NCBI RefSeq assembly: GCF_000531125.1
Contig: NZ_CBTK010000303.1
Span: 1 to 34,768 of the forward strand
From: Candidatus Contendobacter odensis Run_B_J11
GTDB taxonomy: Bacteria > Pseudomonadota > Gammaproteobacteria > Competibacterales > Competibacteraceae
Direction: 5' to 3'
DNA length: 34,768 bases
Below the pieces are notes generated by a model, which was not told the DNA's origin, did not search any database, and saw only the letters and a program-made list of their open reading frames with translations. The translations under genes and the position numbers were made by a program. This document shows, in pieces, positions 14,516 through 22,618 of this stretch; the stretch's first letter is position 1, and each line of letters starts with the position of its first letter.

Positions 14516-17056
14516 TCAGTGCGTAGTAGCATGGACTGCGGGCTTTTTGGCCTCCCCTGTGAACGATGCCGCCCCTGGATGTGTGTCGATGTATTCAGCG
14601 ATAGCGCTTTCCGATTGCGCCCGCCAGAAGTCCGCCTTCTCCAGCGCATACACCATCTGCTTCCGCCCATCGCTGAGCCGCTTCCGCCCGAGCTTAACCA
14701 GTCCGGCGTTCGCTGCCGCTTTGCTGATAGCGTGGGGGGATAGTGGTTTGGGGGCGGTGTATCCGTAGCTATCCGGCATCTGCGGGTACGTCATCGCAGC
14801 TTTGACCAAGTCGGCCCATTCATCAAATGTGATGATGCCCCTCGCTAGGATTCCCTTACCGTTACCGTGTATATAATACCCATCCTTAATCGCCTGCCTG
14901 AACACGGCGACCTGACGGTCCAGTGCGGAATGCGTGTTCTGGATCATCTCTTCGCGGGCTTCTGTGAAGATGGCAGGCGCATAGGGGCTGAACTGGGACA
15001 AATTGCGGTTCTTTAGCATGAACAGCGCCCCCGCAACCGAGCCCCCGGACTCAGGGATGAACGTCTGGAATAGCCGTTCGTAGTAATCCCCCTTCTTGGG
15101 TAGCGCACGGCTAATGGCGATAGCGTAGCGCCGCTCATCGTTCTCGATCCGAATAGCATCCTCGTAATTACTGAAGAATATCCAGTTCCCGACGTTATCT
15201 ATCGTGATTTTAGCTCGCCCTTTGCGATTGCACGGTACGCGGGGGTTGGTAATCCACGGTTTTAGCTTGTTCATCAAGCTGGTTTGGTCTTCCTGTACCT
15301 TGATCTCTTCGACCACGCGCAACTGCTTAGCCGCGAAGTCGTCTTGGAAAGCCCCCGCCAATTCCTCTGTGGAAATCACCCCGACGTTGCTTTTACCCAG
15401 CAGCGCGGTCATCAAATCCCCGACGAACGACTTACCGTTGCCCTTCGTCCCGATAATAACGGGGGAGGAATGAATACGCCGCCCTGGGAACTGAACGAGC
15501 GTTGCAAGGAAGTTGAGCAGATATTCGACAAACTCCTGATTACCATCGACCAAGTACGCCAGATGGTCGATCAGCATCGCTTCCTGCTGGGCATCGTACT
15601 TAGGCTCGGGCAATATCGGCGCGTTGTACGTATTAAGCAGCGGCTCGGTGATACCGGCTACCGATTCGGCGGTGACGATTCGGCCTTGGCCGGGTTTATA
15701 GGTGTCGTGATGGAGGAGTTCCCCGCCCTCCCGTGCGAACGCGATGTCGGCTTGGCACGGCCACTGATTCGGGTGGGCTTGCTCAGCGAGCATGGTGAAC
15801 GCCTTCGGCGGGTGGCACACCCCCGTTTTCAGGTCGGCGAACAGGTTATCTTTGGTCAGGTAAACGAACTGTTTTAACCATGCAACTTGTTCGGCGCTGA
15901 TTTCCCCTTCGTTGTCCCCCGCCTGTCTGACCTCTGCTTTGATGGTTCGCTTTCCCACTCCGGTCAACGCCGCCAGCCGATCCACAAGCAACTCGTACTG
16001 GAGGGCTTTATTTTTCTGGAGGATGGTCAGCTTCTGTGCCCACGTCCCCAACAACTGCCGCGCTTCATCGCTGGCCTCCGCATCCCCACGCACTTCCAGC
16101 GCCTTCAAAGCGGCGTCCAGTGCGGCGTATATAGTGTCGGGATCGCGCTCCAGGAAGGATGCCAACGCTTTGTCCAGCGTCATCTGGCCGTAGGTGCGGT
16201 TATTGGCCGGGTCGTGAATCTCGTCCCATTTGTCCCGCTTTAGACCTAGACCGGACTTGCGGAACAGTCGGTCGGCTTGCTCGATGCAGCCCTTGCAGTA
16301 GCGCACCAGGACGTTAGCCAGAGCTAAGTCCGCCCCTGACGTGTCACCATCATAGGCCGACGTGTCGCCTTCCCACAGTGCTTTCAACCGGGCACTTCCC
16401 TGAATCCGCTTCAGCACTGCCGCGTCGTCTGCGGTCTGCACCCGGTCTTTCTCTGTGGCGGTCGGCTGCGGCCCTTCCTCTTTCGCCATGAACCGGCTAT
16501 GCAACCAATCCAATGCTTCTTGCTGTTCAGTGACCGCAGTAGCCGCGCCTGTCCAATGGTTGCCGGTAACGGTCAGATAGCGACTGCTGGGGTGGCTGTA
16601 GACCTCAAGCCACTTGACCTTGCCTTCGCACTTTCCCGACCGGCCCGGCTTGCCGTAGCACCAAATGCGGATACCCGTTCCACTTGGCGATATTTCCGTG
16701 TAGGCACCTGCGAACCGCGCCACCACTTCGGCGGCATCGGTGGTCAATTCACCTGTATCTGGGTTGTAAACGTGGTCGAGGTCAAGTCCAGTCAGCCCGT
16801 CAGACTCCGTAAGGCATAATCCGACGCCTTCAAGGCCGAGTCGCACTGCGGCAGCAACGGCGGTATCGAAGTCAGTCCAGTGCGTTGGGTCGATGTTACT
16901 GGCGTGAGTGGGGTTGCCGTTGCTATGCGGGTTGATCGGCGGCTTGCTACGTTTGCCGTTGCGTTCTTCGTAGCGCCAGCACACCCATTGATTCAGTGCG
17001 CGGAGTTCGGCAGGGATAGTGGGTTTTACAGCAGATACTTCGTGTGCGTTATTCAT
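14516..17056 (-). CDS. NrS-1-like primase-polymerase fused to a D5/SF3 helicase
   Basis: The protein is about 846 residues from the chosen ATG; an in-frame GTG lies 16 codons upstream and neither start has a clear ribosome site. The N-terminal region resembles the bifunctional primase-polymerase of phage NrS-1 and P4-type primases: NQWVCWRYE at about 22-30, metal-binding LDLDHV at about 91-96, SPSGTGIRIW at about 123-132, and EVYSHPSSRYLTVTGN. A central helical region follows. The C-terminal part is a DUF5906/D5-like SF3 helicase with Walker A GTKGNGKS at about 534 and Walker B LRVVEEI near 579, then a winged-helix-like tail. It should prime, unwind and perhaps synthesise DNA at its own origin. 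The array at 14165-14489 is the candidate site. The gene is GC-rich and clearly separate from the Rep_3 replicon. Confidence 0.88.
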   Translation of the reverse strand: MNNAHEVSAVKPTIPAELRALNQWVCWRYEERNGKRSKPPINPHSNGNPTHASNIDPTHWTDFDTAVAAAVRLGLEGVGLCLTESDGLTGLDLDHVYNPDTGELTTDAAEVVARFAGAYTEISPSGTGIRIWCYGKPGRSGKCEGKVKWLEVYSHPSSRYLTVTGNHWTGAATAVTEQQEALDWLHSRFMAKEEGPQPTATEKDRVQTADDAAVLKRIQGSARLKALWEGDTSAYDGDTSGADLALANVLVRYCKGCIEQADRLFRKSGLGLKRDKWDEIHDPANNRTYGQMTLDKALASFLERDPDTIYAALDAALKALEVRGDAEASDEARQLLGTWAQKLTILQKNKALQYELLVDRLAALTGVGKRTIKAEVRQAGDNEGEISAEQVAWLKQFVYLTKDNLFADLKTGVCHPPKAFTMLAEQAHPNQWPCQADIAFAREGGELLHHDTYKPGQGRIVTAESVAGITEPLLNTYNAPILPEPKYDAQQEAMLIDHLAYLVDGNQEFVEYLLNFLATLVQFPGRRIHSSPVIIGTKGNGKSFVGDLMTALLGKSNVGVISTEELAGAFQDDFAAKQLRVVEEIKVQEDQTSLMNKLKPWITNPRVPCNRKGRAKITIDNVGNWIFFSNYEDAIRIENDERRYAIAISRALPKKGDYYERLFQTFIPESGGSVAGALFMLKNRNLSQFSPYAPAIFTEAREEMIQNTHSALDRQVAVFRQAIKDGYYIHGNGKGILARGIITFDEWADLVKAAMTYPQMPDSYGYTAPKPLSPHAISKAAANAGLVKLGRKRLSDGRKQMVYALEKADFWRAQSESAIAEYIDTHPGAASFTGEAKKPAVHATTH

Positions 17057-17170
17057 GCAATGGACTCGGTCCAGGCTTGCCCTTTGGGGGCGGATCAAGT
17101 ACACTGTCGCTACTCGGTAAAGTAGTTCAGTGACTCGGCTAGGGTTGCTCTACATCTGATTTCCCAAGAC

Positions 17171-17194
17171 CGCCCTGTTTGCGCAGGGCGTTTT
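17171..17194 (+). terminator. Rho-independent terminator with no rightward gene upstream
   Basis: CGCCCTG-TTTGCG-CAGGGCG followed by TTTT is a good terminator on the plus strand. All genes from 14.5 to 18.6 kb run leftward, so it may end a short rightward RNA starting within or just before the primase-helicase gene. I see no tRNA or clear promoter. The rest of 17057-17391 holds no supported gene. Confidence 0.6.
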
Positions 17195-17472
17195 GCTGTC
17201 CCGTTTCTACACTTCTTCGTCGCAGTCTCTGTGTCCTCTTCCCGGCCAGCAAAATTGCCGGGCTACTGGCTCGGTCCTGAGCCTTTTCCCTTACTTCTCC
17301 CGGTAGTTTACCGCGTCCCTGCCGTTACGTCTCGTTCCAGCGTGGTCCCTTTGTCGTCGAGTCTACGGCCCCGACCGGCAACTGACCAGATTCACGCCGC
17401 AAGCCGGTCCATCTCGTCGAACCGCGCCTCCATAGCTTCCATCTCCGCTTTATGCGCCTCCTCCCGCCGCCG

Positions 17473-17763
17473 TCATTCCGCCCGTAATTCTTTAGTCGGG
17501 GTGAACTCCAGGCACGGAAGCCCGAGTCGTCGGCATAGCCGCCGCACATCGCGCAATACATGCAAGGCCAGCACGCAGTCATTAAAGCTCCCGTCAAACC
17601 CGTTCTCGTCGAGGCTGGAAAAATACCCCTCGGCGGTGGCAAAAACCAGCGGCCCCGCTTCGTCTTGGAGGTAAAAGGCGAGGTCAACTCCGCTCTTCCT
17701 TTGGTAGAGGATGGCTTCGGCATGTTTCTGGAGGCGGTCCAGAATCTGGAGCCGCTCCATCAC
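17473..17763 (-). CDS. Hypothetical protein, reading frame cut by an in-frame TGA
   Basis: This 96-residue protein (MMERLQILDRLQKHAEAILY) overlaps the upstream gene by ATGA (17760-17763), so the two are translationally coupled. It contains a short mixed region (VDLAFYLQDEAGPLVFATAE) and a helix-rich C-terminus with LHVLRDVRRLCRRLGLPCLEF. The frame stops at TGA (17473-17475) but then continues 26 codons of plausible coiled-coil sequence (RRREEAHKAEMEAMEARFDE) to a second TGA at 17392-17394. This suggests a nonsense mutation or readthrough. The C-terminal LGLPCLEF resembles SLGFPATEF and LGVETVAF near the ends of the next two upstream proteins, so the three may be related. No family recognised. 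Confidence 0.7.
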   Translation of the reverse strand: MMERLQILDRLQKHAEAILYQRKSGVDLAFYLQDEAGPLVFATAEGYFSSLDENGFDGSFNDCVLALHVLRDVRRLCRRLGLPCLEFTPTKELRAE

Positions 17764-18281
17764 TTGGCCCCTCCCACCAGTCTCAGATTCCCGCGATTCT
17801 CTCTCAGCACTTTGCGCTTCAGCCGGTGCATCGCGCCTTTGAACGCGCCATCCCGTGCTTTCCAGTCGGCCCGCTGCTCGCGGGTTGCCTTAAACGCAAC
17901 CGTCTCGACTCCGAGATACCGCCGCACTCGCTGGAGGTCGCGGGCCGTCCATAGCGCCAGGCGGCAATGGCTTATCTCTGCGGCGTGCCATGCCCACGCC
18001 CGCTGCCGCACCGTCTCCAGGAGTTCCTCAGCGTGGTCAGGCAGCATGGACACCATGACCCTGAAAACCCGGAGGTGTCGACTGGGCGACGTCGAATGCT
18101 CAGCGGGCAAGGTCCAATCCCACATCCCTTCGATGTCGTCGATCAGCTCCCCGTGATGGGAGCAGTCTCCCACTTCTAGCACTCCCATCGCGCTATCCCA
18201 CATTTGGTCAATTGTGCAGAGCACGCTGTTTACGGTGTGCTGGCGGATTCGTTCAGCTTCCAGTCTCGAAATCTTCATCAC
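17760..18281 (-). CDS. Hypothetical protein of the primase module
   Basis: This 173-residue, mostly helical protein starts MMKISRLEAERIRQHTVNSV. It has an acidic first half (DDIEGMWDWTLPAEH) and a strongly basic C-terminus (LKRKVLRENRGNLRLVGG) that could contact nucleic acid. It has no membrane segment or known motif. It is coupled by ATGA to the next gene and lies downstream of the small gene at 18321-18578. Co-orientation with the PrimPol-helicase suggests an accessory role in the same element; this is inference only. Confidence 0.7.
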   Translation of the reverse strand: MMKISRLEAERIRQHTVNSVLCTIDQMWDSAMGVLEVGDCSHHGELIDDIEGMWDWTLPAEHSTSPSRHLRVFRVMVSMLPDHAEELLETVRQRAWAWHAAEISHCRLALWTARDLQRVRRYLGVETVAFKATREQRADWKARDGAFKGAMHRLKRKVLRENRGNLRLVGGAK

Positions 18282-18320
18282 TACCTCGTCTCAGAAAGAG
18301 CCCTCCCTGGCCGTTAAAAA

Positions 18321-18578
18321 TTAAGCGTCGCGCAGGAACTCCGTCGCCGGAAAGCCCAGCGACGTGCTCAGGCAGATCAATTCCTGACTGAGCGTGTTTG
18401 CCAGCTCGATATAGTCGCAGTGGTCGGTCAACTCGTCGTCGAACATGTAGGTCACGGTCGCGTTCAGCGCCTGCAACTGATCGAAAAGACTCGGGGTAGC
18501 TTTGTCGTGGCGGACGGGTGTCCAGTCTTCGTTAATCATCTTGGCTTCGTTTTGGATGGCGTCGGTCAAAGTCTGCAT
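18321..18578 (-). CDS. Small acidic hypothetical protein, first gene of the leftward module
   Basis: This 85-residue protein runs from the ATG at 18578 (MQTLTDAIQNEAKMINEDW); a GAGAG element lies just upstream. An earlier ATG at 18665 would add 29 codons that overlap the operator region and look non-coding. It contains LFDQLQALNATVTYMFDDEL and ends LSTSLGFPATEFLRDA. It is divergently transcribed from the LexA/cI-like repressor and so is the likely main target of that repressor. No family recognised. Confidence 0.65.
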   Translation of the reverse strand: MQTLTDAIQNEAKMINEDWTPVRHDKATPSLFDQLQALNATVTYMFDDELTDHCDYIELANTLSQELICLSTSLGFPATEFLRDA

Positions 18579-18709
18579 AAATATCTCTCGTATAAGGAAA
18601 ATCCTGCGGATTGTTTCACCGTATCGCCTCGTTTGCGCTGCCCATTGACGCCAATATATGAGCATGATAAACTCATAAAATGATTATTGCAATAGGTTAA
18701 ACTCAAAAA
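18579..18709. promoter_or_regulatory. Divergent operator/promoter region of the cI-like switch
   Basis: This 131-bp region separates the leftward small-gene operon from the rightward repressor gene. It contains an inverted repeat TATGAG (18657-18662) / CTCATA (18672-18677) and two AAACTCA direct elements (near 18669 and 18699). These are candidate half-sites for the HTH repressor. The repressor ATG has only a weak ribosome site (AGG 13 nt upstream), so it may be poorly translated. Confidence 0.55.
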
Positions 18710-19336
18710 ATGTCTAAGCCGATTCCGAAAACTGCACCCATGTGGGCGCGCCGCGCTGCTTTGATCTGTCAAGAGAGGGGCATCTCTCGCCAAGACCTCG
18801 CTCGACTCCTGGGAAAAAGCGTCGCAACGATAGGTCACTATCTCTGCGGGCGAGCGCAGCCCAGTCATGAACAATTGCACTACCTGGCCGGCTACCTGAA
18901 CGTGAGCCTGGATTCGCTACTGAGGGACGAGGGGGACGGGCTATCAGTTGAAGACGCGCGTGAGTTTCAGTGGCGGGTGCCGTTATTGGCGTGGGCTGAT
19001 GTGGGTTTGCGCGATCCGACCCCAGCGGCAGAGCAAGTCACGTCGCCGGTGCGCACCACCGAGCACGCCTTCGCCGTCAAGGTGGTAGGGAGCGGCGCCG
19101 CCCCAGGGTTTGCTTCGGGCGATTTGCTCATTGTGGATTACGTCGCTGGGTTCACTTCCGGCGACTATGTGCTGTGTCGTCAGGACGAGGCTGTGCTGCC
19201 TGCGATTTGGATTTACATAAAAAACCCATCGGGTGAATTTCTCTACCCGGTGGATGCGGCGGGTGGCGTTGCGCCACGGGCTCTCGGCAGGCCGCTCTTC
19301 TTACGCAAGATCACCGCCAAGTTCACCGTACTTTGA
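18710..19336 (+). CDS. LexA/cI-like repressor with a degenerate S24 peptidase domain
   Basis: This 208-residue protein has an N-terminal XRE helix-turn-helix (about 15-62: ISRQDLARLLGKSVATIGHY, then AQPSHEQLHYLAGYLNVSLDSLL). A C-terminal region (about 88-205) has the LexA/cI S24 layout: VPLLAWADVG at 90-99, VVGSGAAPGFASGDLLIVDY around 125-144, GDYVLCRQDE. In active family members the signature is G-D-S-M-x-P. Here it is G-S-G-A-A-P, so the catalytic Ser is Gly129. The usual Ala-Gly cleavage site is Val98-Gly99, and no Lys follows at the expected dyad position. It therefore probably dimerises and represses without RecA-induced autocleavage. It lies divergent from the small-gene operon. Confidence 0.85.
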   Translation: MSKPIPKTAPMWARRAALICQERGISRQDLARLLGKSVATIGHYLCGRAQPSHEQLHYLAGYLNVSLDSLLRDEGDGLSVEDAREFQWRVPLLAWADVGLRDPTPAAEQVTSPVRTTEHAFAVKVVGSGAAPGFASGDLLIVDYVAGFTSGDYVLCRQDEAVLPAIWIYIKNPSGEFLYPVDAAGGVAPRALGRPLFLRKITAKFTVL

Positions 19337-19375
19337 CTCCAACACATCATCGTCACGACGACGAAGGAGACCCAG

Positions 19376-19606
19376 ATGCACACCGAAACCCTTGCCACGC
19401 ACGCCTTGGCCCACCTCGAAGACTGCTTTGCCAAAGCCTACGACAAGAAAATCCATTGCCCGGCGTGCGGCAAACGGATCGTAGAAGACGTTGTTCAACA
19501 CACCGCCGCGTTCGAGGATGGCGATACGCAACCTAAAATTCGCGGCAAATTTTTCAAGCTTCCTCAATCCCGATTGCCGCCCACAGATTTCAAAATGATG
19601 CTGTAA
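19376..19606 (+). CDS. Small protein with a CPxC motif
   Basis: This 76-residue protein has a strong ribosome site (GAAGGAGA about 8 nt before ATG). It begins MHTETLATHALAHLEDCFAK and contains CPACGKR, a single CxxC knuckle that could bind zinc, with H and C residues nearby. The C-terminus is basic (KIRGKFFKLPQSRLPP). It follows the repressor gene by 39 bp on the same strand, so the two may be cotranscribed. No family recognised. Confidence 0.65.
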   Translation: MHTETLATHALAHLEDCFAKAYDKKIHCPACGKRIVEDVVQHTAAFEDGDTQPKIRGKFFKLPQSRLPPTDFKMML

Positions 19607-19680
19607 TTGTTTCAGTACGTTCTTTTTCGGGAGAAATTCTTACTAAATTAGTGCGTTTTTAATTGGGGGCAGACAGCGTA

Positions 19681-19713
19681 GGGTCACGGTGGGCAATCGC
19701 CCACTGGAGACCC
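19681..19713 (+). promoter_or_regulatory. Hairpin that can cover the ribosome site of a PEP-CTERM gene
   Basis: GTGGGC-AATC-GCCCAC (19689-19704) forms a 6-bp hairpin. GGGTC (19681-19685) can pair with GACCC (19709-19713), which encloses the GGAGA ribosome site (19706-19710). The ATG is at 19718. This layout would allow translation control by RNA folding. The effector, if any, is unknown. Confidence 0.5.
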
Positions 19714-19717
19714 AATA

Positions 19718-20848
19718 ATGAACAAGAAACTCCTCGTCCTAATTGCTTTGCTATTTTCGCCATCCGCATTTGCGCTGCGCTACAGTATCCAAGACATTAT
19801 ACCTTCGGATGCCTTTATAGTCGGTCCTACGGCAATCAATAACTCTGGCGAAGTGACTGGATGGCTTTACGCCAATACCCCCTCTCACAATGTACAGGCT
19901 TTTGTGTGGAGTTCCCAAGACGGTCTACGCAGTCTAGGCGGTTTAGCAGGAGGTAATCACGATGAGTACGGCACGGCGATTAGTAACCTTGGGGTTGTTA
20001 CCGGGATCAGTTTTGCAAGTAACGGCTCTATAGGAACATTTACATGGAGTCAGGCTCTTGGTGCGCAGAGTATCGGAGTTCCGCAAAACGCACCTAGCGA
20101 CACCCGTGTAATCGGACAAGGAGTTAATGACTACGGAGTAGTAGTCGGACATAGCTATTCACCTAATGCTGTGACGGATCAACCATTCATCTGGAACGCG
20201 GTATCGGGATTCCAGACTACTGGCTATAACGGCATAGCAACTGACATCAACAATCTCGGTCAAGTAGTCGGCAATATCGATACATACGGATACGGTAACC
20301 GTCATGCTTATATTTGGGACTCCGTAAATGGTCTACAGACACTAGGGTATTTACCAGGATGCTATACTGTGGCAGTAGCGATTAACGACCAGAGCCAAGT
20401 AATCGGGAATAGTTACGGCGCTAATTGTAACAGCAACGGTTTCGTTTGGGATAGTAAACAAGGGATTCGTTCTCTAGGTGCGCTTGACGGCTGGTTAGGC
20501 AGTACAGCCCTAGCCATTAACGATATGGGGCATGTCGTGGGCGAACTTAGAGGCGCAGTTAACGGGGAAGCCTTCATCTGGACTGAAGTTACAGGCATAC
20601 AAATCTTGCAGGACTTAATTGATCCCTATTCAGGTGACCTATCCAACGTCGTCCTATTTGGTGCAACTGGAATCAATGACCGAGGGCAGATTATCGCACA
20701 AGGTATTGATCCAGATGTCGGGGCTATCCATGGGTATCTTTTAACACCAATCCCCGAACCCACCACCTTCGCGCTGCTCAGTCTCGGTCTCGCTGGATTG
20801 TGTGTTCGTCGGTGGCGAAAACCCGCAATCCTACGCCAGCGGCGCTAA
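19718..20848 (+). CDS. PEP-CTERM sorted protein with HAF repeats
   Basis: This 376-residue exported protein has a signal peptide at residues 1-19 (MNKKLLVLIALLFSPSAFA). It is followed by about six extracellular HAF-type repeats of 45-50 residues with the pattern 'I(N/S)(N/D)xGxVxG ... AFxW ... LGxLxG'. The C-terminus is a PEP-CTERM sorting tag: IPEPTTFALLSLGLAGL, then RRWRK. An exosortase should cut at the PEP region; no exosortase gene is in the window, so a chromosomal one is presumed. PEP-CTERM proteins are associated with exopolysaccharide and floc formation. Its 3' end overlaps a small leftward gene by 18 bp. Confidence 0.9.
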   Translation: MNKKLLVLIALLFSPSAFALRYSIQDIIPSDAFIVGPTAINNSGEVTGWLYANTPSHNVQAFVWSSQDGLRSLGGLAGGNHDEYGTAISNLGVVTGISFASNGSIGTFTWSQALGAQSIGVPQNAPSDTRVIGQGVNDYGVVVGHSYSPNAVTDQPFIWNAVSGFQTTGYNGIATDINNLGQVVGNIDTYGYGNRHAYIWDSVNGLQTLGYLPGCYTVAVAINDQSQVIGNSYGANCNSNGFVWDSKQGIRSLGALDGWLGSTALAINDMGHVVGELRGAVNGEAFIWTEVTGIQILQDLIDPYSGDLSNVVLFGATGINDRGQIIAQGIDPDVGAIHGYLLTPIPEPTTFALLSLGLAGLCVRRWRKPAILRQRR

Positions 20849-21016
20849 TCCATAGGTCGCCCGCAGTTCATCGCGGTCTCGGCCAGTAATGTGGTGGATG
20901 ACGCTCCGTTGCTTAGCAGCGGTCAGTGTCTCGAATAAGGCCAGCCATGCGGCAACTTCTGCATCTGGGTCAACATCAGGGGTAAAATCTGCTGATCGTA
21001 GTGAACTCTTCATCAT
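20831..21016 (-). CDS. Small hypothetical protein
   Basis: This 61-residue ORF (MMKSSLRSADFTPDVDPDAE) has an acidic N-terminal half and a helix around WLALFETLTAAKQRSVIHH, ending GRDRDELRATYGLAPLA. Codon-position composition looks coding. It has no obvious ribosome site and overlaps the end of the converging PEP-CTERM gene. Function unknown. Confidence 0.45.
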   Translation of the reverse strand: MMKSSLRSADFTPDVDPDAEVAAWLALFETLTAAKQRSVIHHITGRDRDELRATYGLAPLA

Positions 21017-21470
21017 CAGGGGGAAGTCCGTTCCGGGCGTTCTGCCGCCAAGGCCGGATCAGGGTAGGCGTAAGGATTCCTTCGTAAATGAGTAACAAGC
21101 CTGGCATCAGTCTAATAAAACCTGTTTTAGCGTTTCTTTGTACGATTTTCGCCTACGCATCACGACCGTTTTCTTAGTCAATTATCGTAAAGGTGAAAGG
21201 ATCGTTATTCTTAGTCAGTGTTCTAACCCCCATAATTTTATGTGGAAAATTAGCTGCTTGTTAATAGTCAGAGCCGCTATTACCCATTTTCGCACGAATC
21301 CTTACAGTCACCCTTTATGGGGGATTTCAGCATAACCGATTGAAACGAGGCGGTGTCCTGCTAGGGAAAACTGCGGGGGATGCTGTCGAGGGAACGGTTA
21401 CTGGTCAGGAAAAAGTGAGGCGGGCAAACTCCCAAAGGCAGGGCATCCGTGCTGGGTTATTCCAAACGCT
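21017..21470. other. Intergenic stretch, no supported gene
   Basis: It contains only short low-quality frames on either strand. The part 21090-21330 is AT-richer than its surroundings. No terminator, RNA gene or IS end is recognisable. Confidence 0.4.
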
Positions 21471-21698
21471 TCATGCTTCGCTTGCCGGGCTGCGATCCAA
21501 GAACACCAAAGCGACTCGGGGCGATGAAGTGGTCTGGGCAGACGGATGACCGATCTCGCGTTCTGCCTCCAACCAATCTTCGAGAGAGCAACCGCCCTGA
21601 AAACCCCGGCGTTTAGCCCGGTAGTACGCAGCCTCGGCAATCCAGGCGTGTCGCTCGGCAACAGGAACTCGCACTTCGCTAAGCGGAGAGGTCGACAT
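21471..21698 (-). CDS. DUF2934 family protein
   Basis: This 75-residue protein starts at an ATG with GGAG about 10 nt upstream. Residues about 13-50 match the DUF2934 pattern: AERHAWIAEAAYYRAKRRGF, then GGCSLEDWLEAEREI (the family signature is roughly IAxxAYxxAxxRG...DWLxAExE). These small proteins have no established function. The C-terminal 25 residues are outside the domain. The gene stands alone between two non-coding spacers. Confidence 0.8.
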   Translation of the reverse strand: MSTSPLSEVRVPVAERHAWIAEAAYYRAKRRGFQGGCSLEDWLEAEREIGHPSAQTTSSPRVALVFLDRSPASEA

Positions 21699-21930
21699 CG
21701 AGTAGAACTCCAGAAATCGTGAAGGAAGCTCTGATCATGGTACTCAATAAAAGAGTCGGTTGGCTACCCGATGGGAACGGCTGGGCGGGCTGAACATGAC
21801 CGAGGAAGATCAGAGTAGTCCAAGTGACGGGCGGTTTTTACGTTTCGACGACCCCCTCCAGAATTCACGTGGGTTAGACTGTGACAACTGTGGATATTAG
21901 GAATGGTCCCTTTTGCCTTAGAGCCGGCTT

Positions 21931-22464
21931 CTACTTCTGATCCGAGAATGACCACCAGAAGTTGCCCCCCGTCCCCGGAGTTGGGACATCGATTCGCATC
22001 GACCAATTGATTTCCTGGATGATCTTGAGGGTCGTCCGATCCTGTATGAAGGTCTTAAAATCAAAATAGCCGGTTCTTCCCCGCGCTGCACCCATGTAGA
22101 GCGACTGTCCGGCGTCAACTTTGTAAAATCCAGGCTTGTCTTCGAAGGTCGCCACCCTCCCCGCGCGATCCCACTCACCGAACCCGACCGGCGACAGCTT
22201 TTCCCCATCCCACCAATGCCATGCTCCGGTTTCGCCATCCGGCACAAAGTCGTTCCAGACATCGTTGCCGGCATTACCCGCGATCTCCGAACGGCCCCTC
22301 TTCATCTGTCCGACCATACAATCGGCTTTCGAACTGCCCTCTTCCAGTTCGAGTCTGAATTTCACGGGCAACCTTATGGTCGAGGAGCCCCATCTTGTCC
22401 ACGGCCAACTGATCTCCCAATTCGACCAAGTCGCGGTGAAACTCTTTACTCTGCATTCAGCCAT
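21931..22464 (-). CDS. Uncharacterised protein paired with the metallopeptidase gene
   Basis: This 177-residue protein starts at the ATG at 22464, chosen because AGGGGTAGG lies just upstream; an earlier ATG at 22539 lacks this. It is Trp-rich and beta-rich (TATWSNWEISWPWTRWGSST, then WHWWDGEKLSPVGF and YFDFKTFIQD), with no signal peptide. It lies 154 bp downstream of the predicted metallopeptidase on the same strand. It could be an immunity protein, a chaperone or an independent secreted factor. The sequence does not decide between these. Confidence 0.65.
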   Translation of the reverse strand: MAECRVKSFTATWSNWEISWPWTRWGSSTIRLPVKFRLELEEGSSKADCMVGQMKRGRSEIAGNAGNDVWNDFVPDGETGAWHWWDGEKLSPVGFGEWDRAGRVATFEDKPGFYKVDAGQSLYMGAARGRTGYFDFKTFIQDRTTLKIIQEINWSMRIDVPTPGTGGNFWWSFSDQK

Positions 22465-22618
22465 GGTCCTACCCCTGCTTATTGTCCCATCGATAGTGAC
22501 CTGGTGACGGAGCCTGTCGCCGGAGCTATAGCGCCACACACGCTCTTCAACTTCGCGAGACTGCTATCCACCAGCGCCGGTCGCGAAACGAGGCACGCGA
22601 CAACTATTTGCTGCTCAC

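Noticed and set aside
15284..16243. Rightward open frames across the primase-helicase gene
   Set aside because: They are opposite the Walker motifs and central region of a well-supported gene and show no family features.
17110..17170. tRNA-like text (TAGTTCAGTGACTCGG) before the orphan terminator
   Set aside because: No T-arm (GGTTCGAATCC-like) or acceptor pairing can be found.
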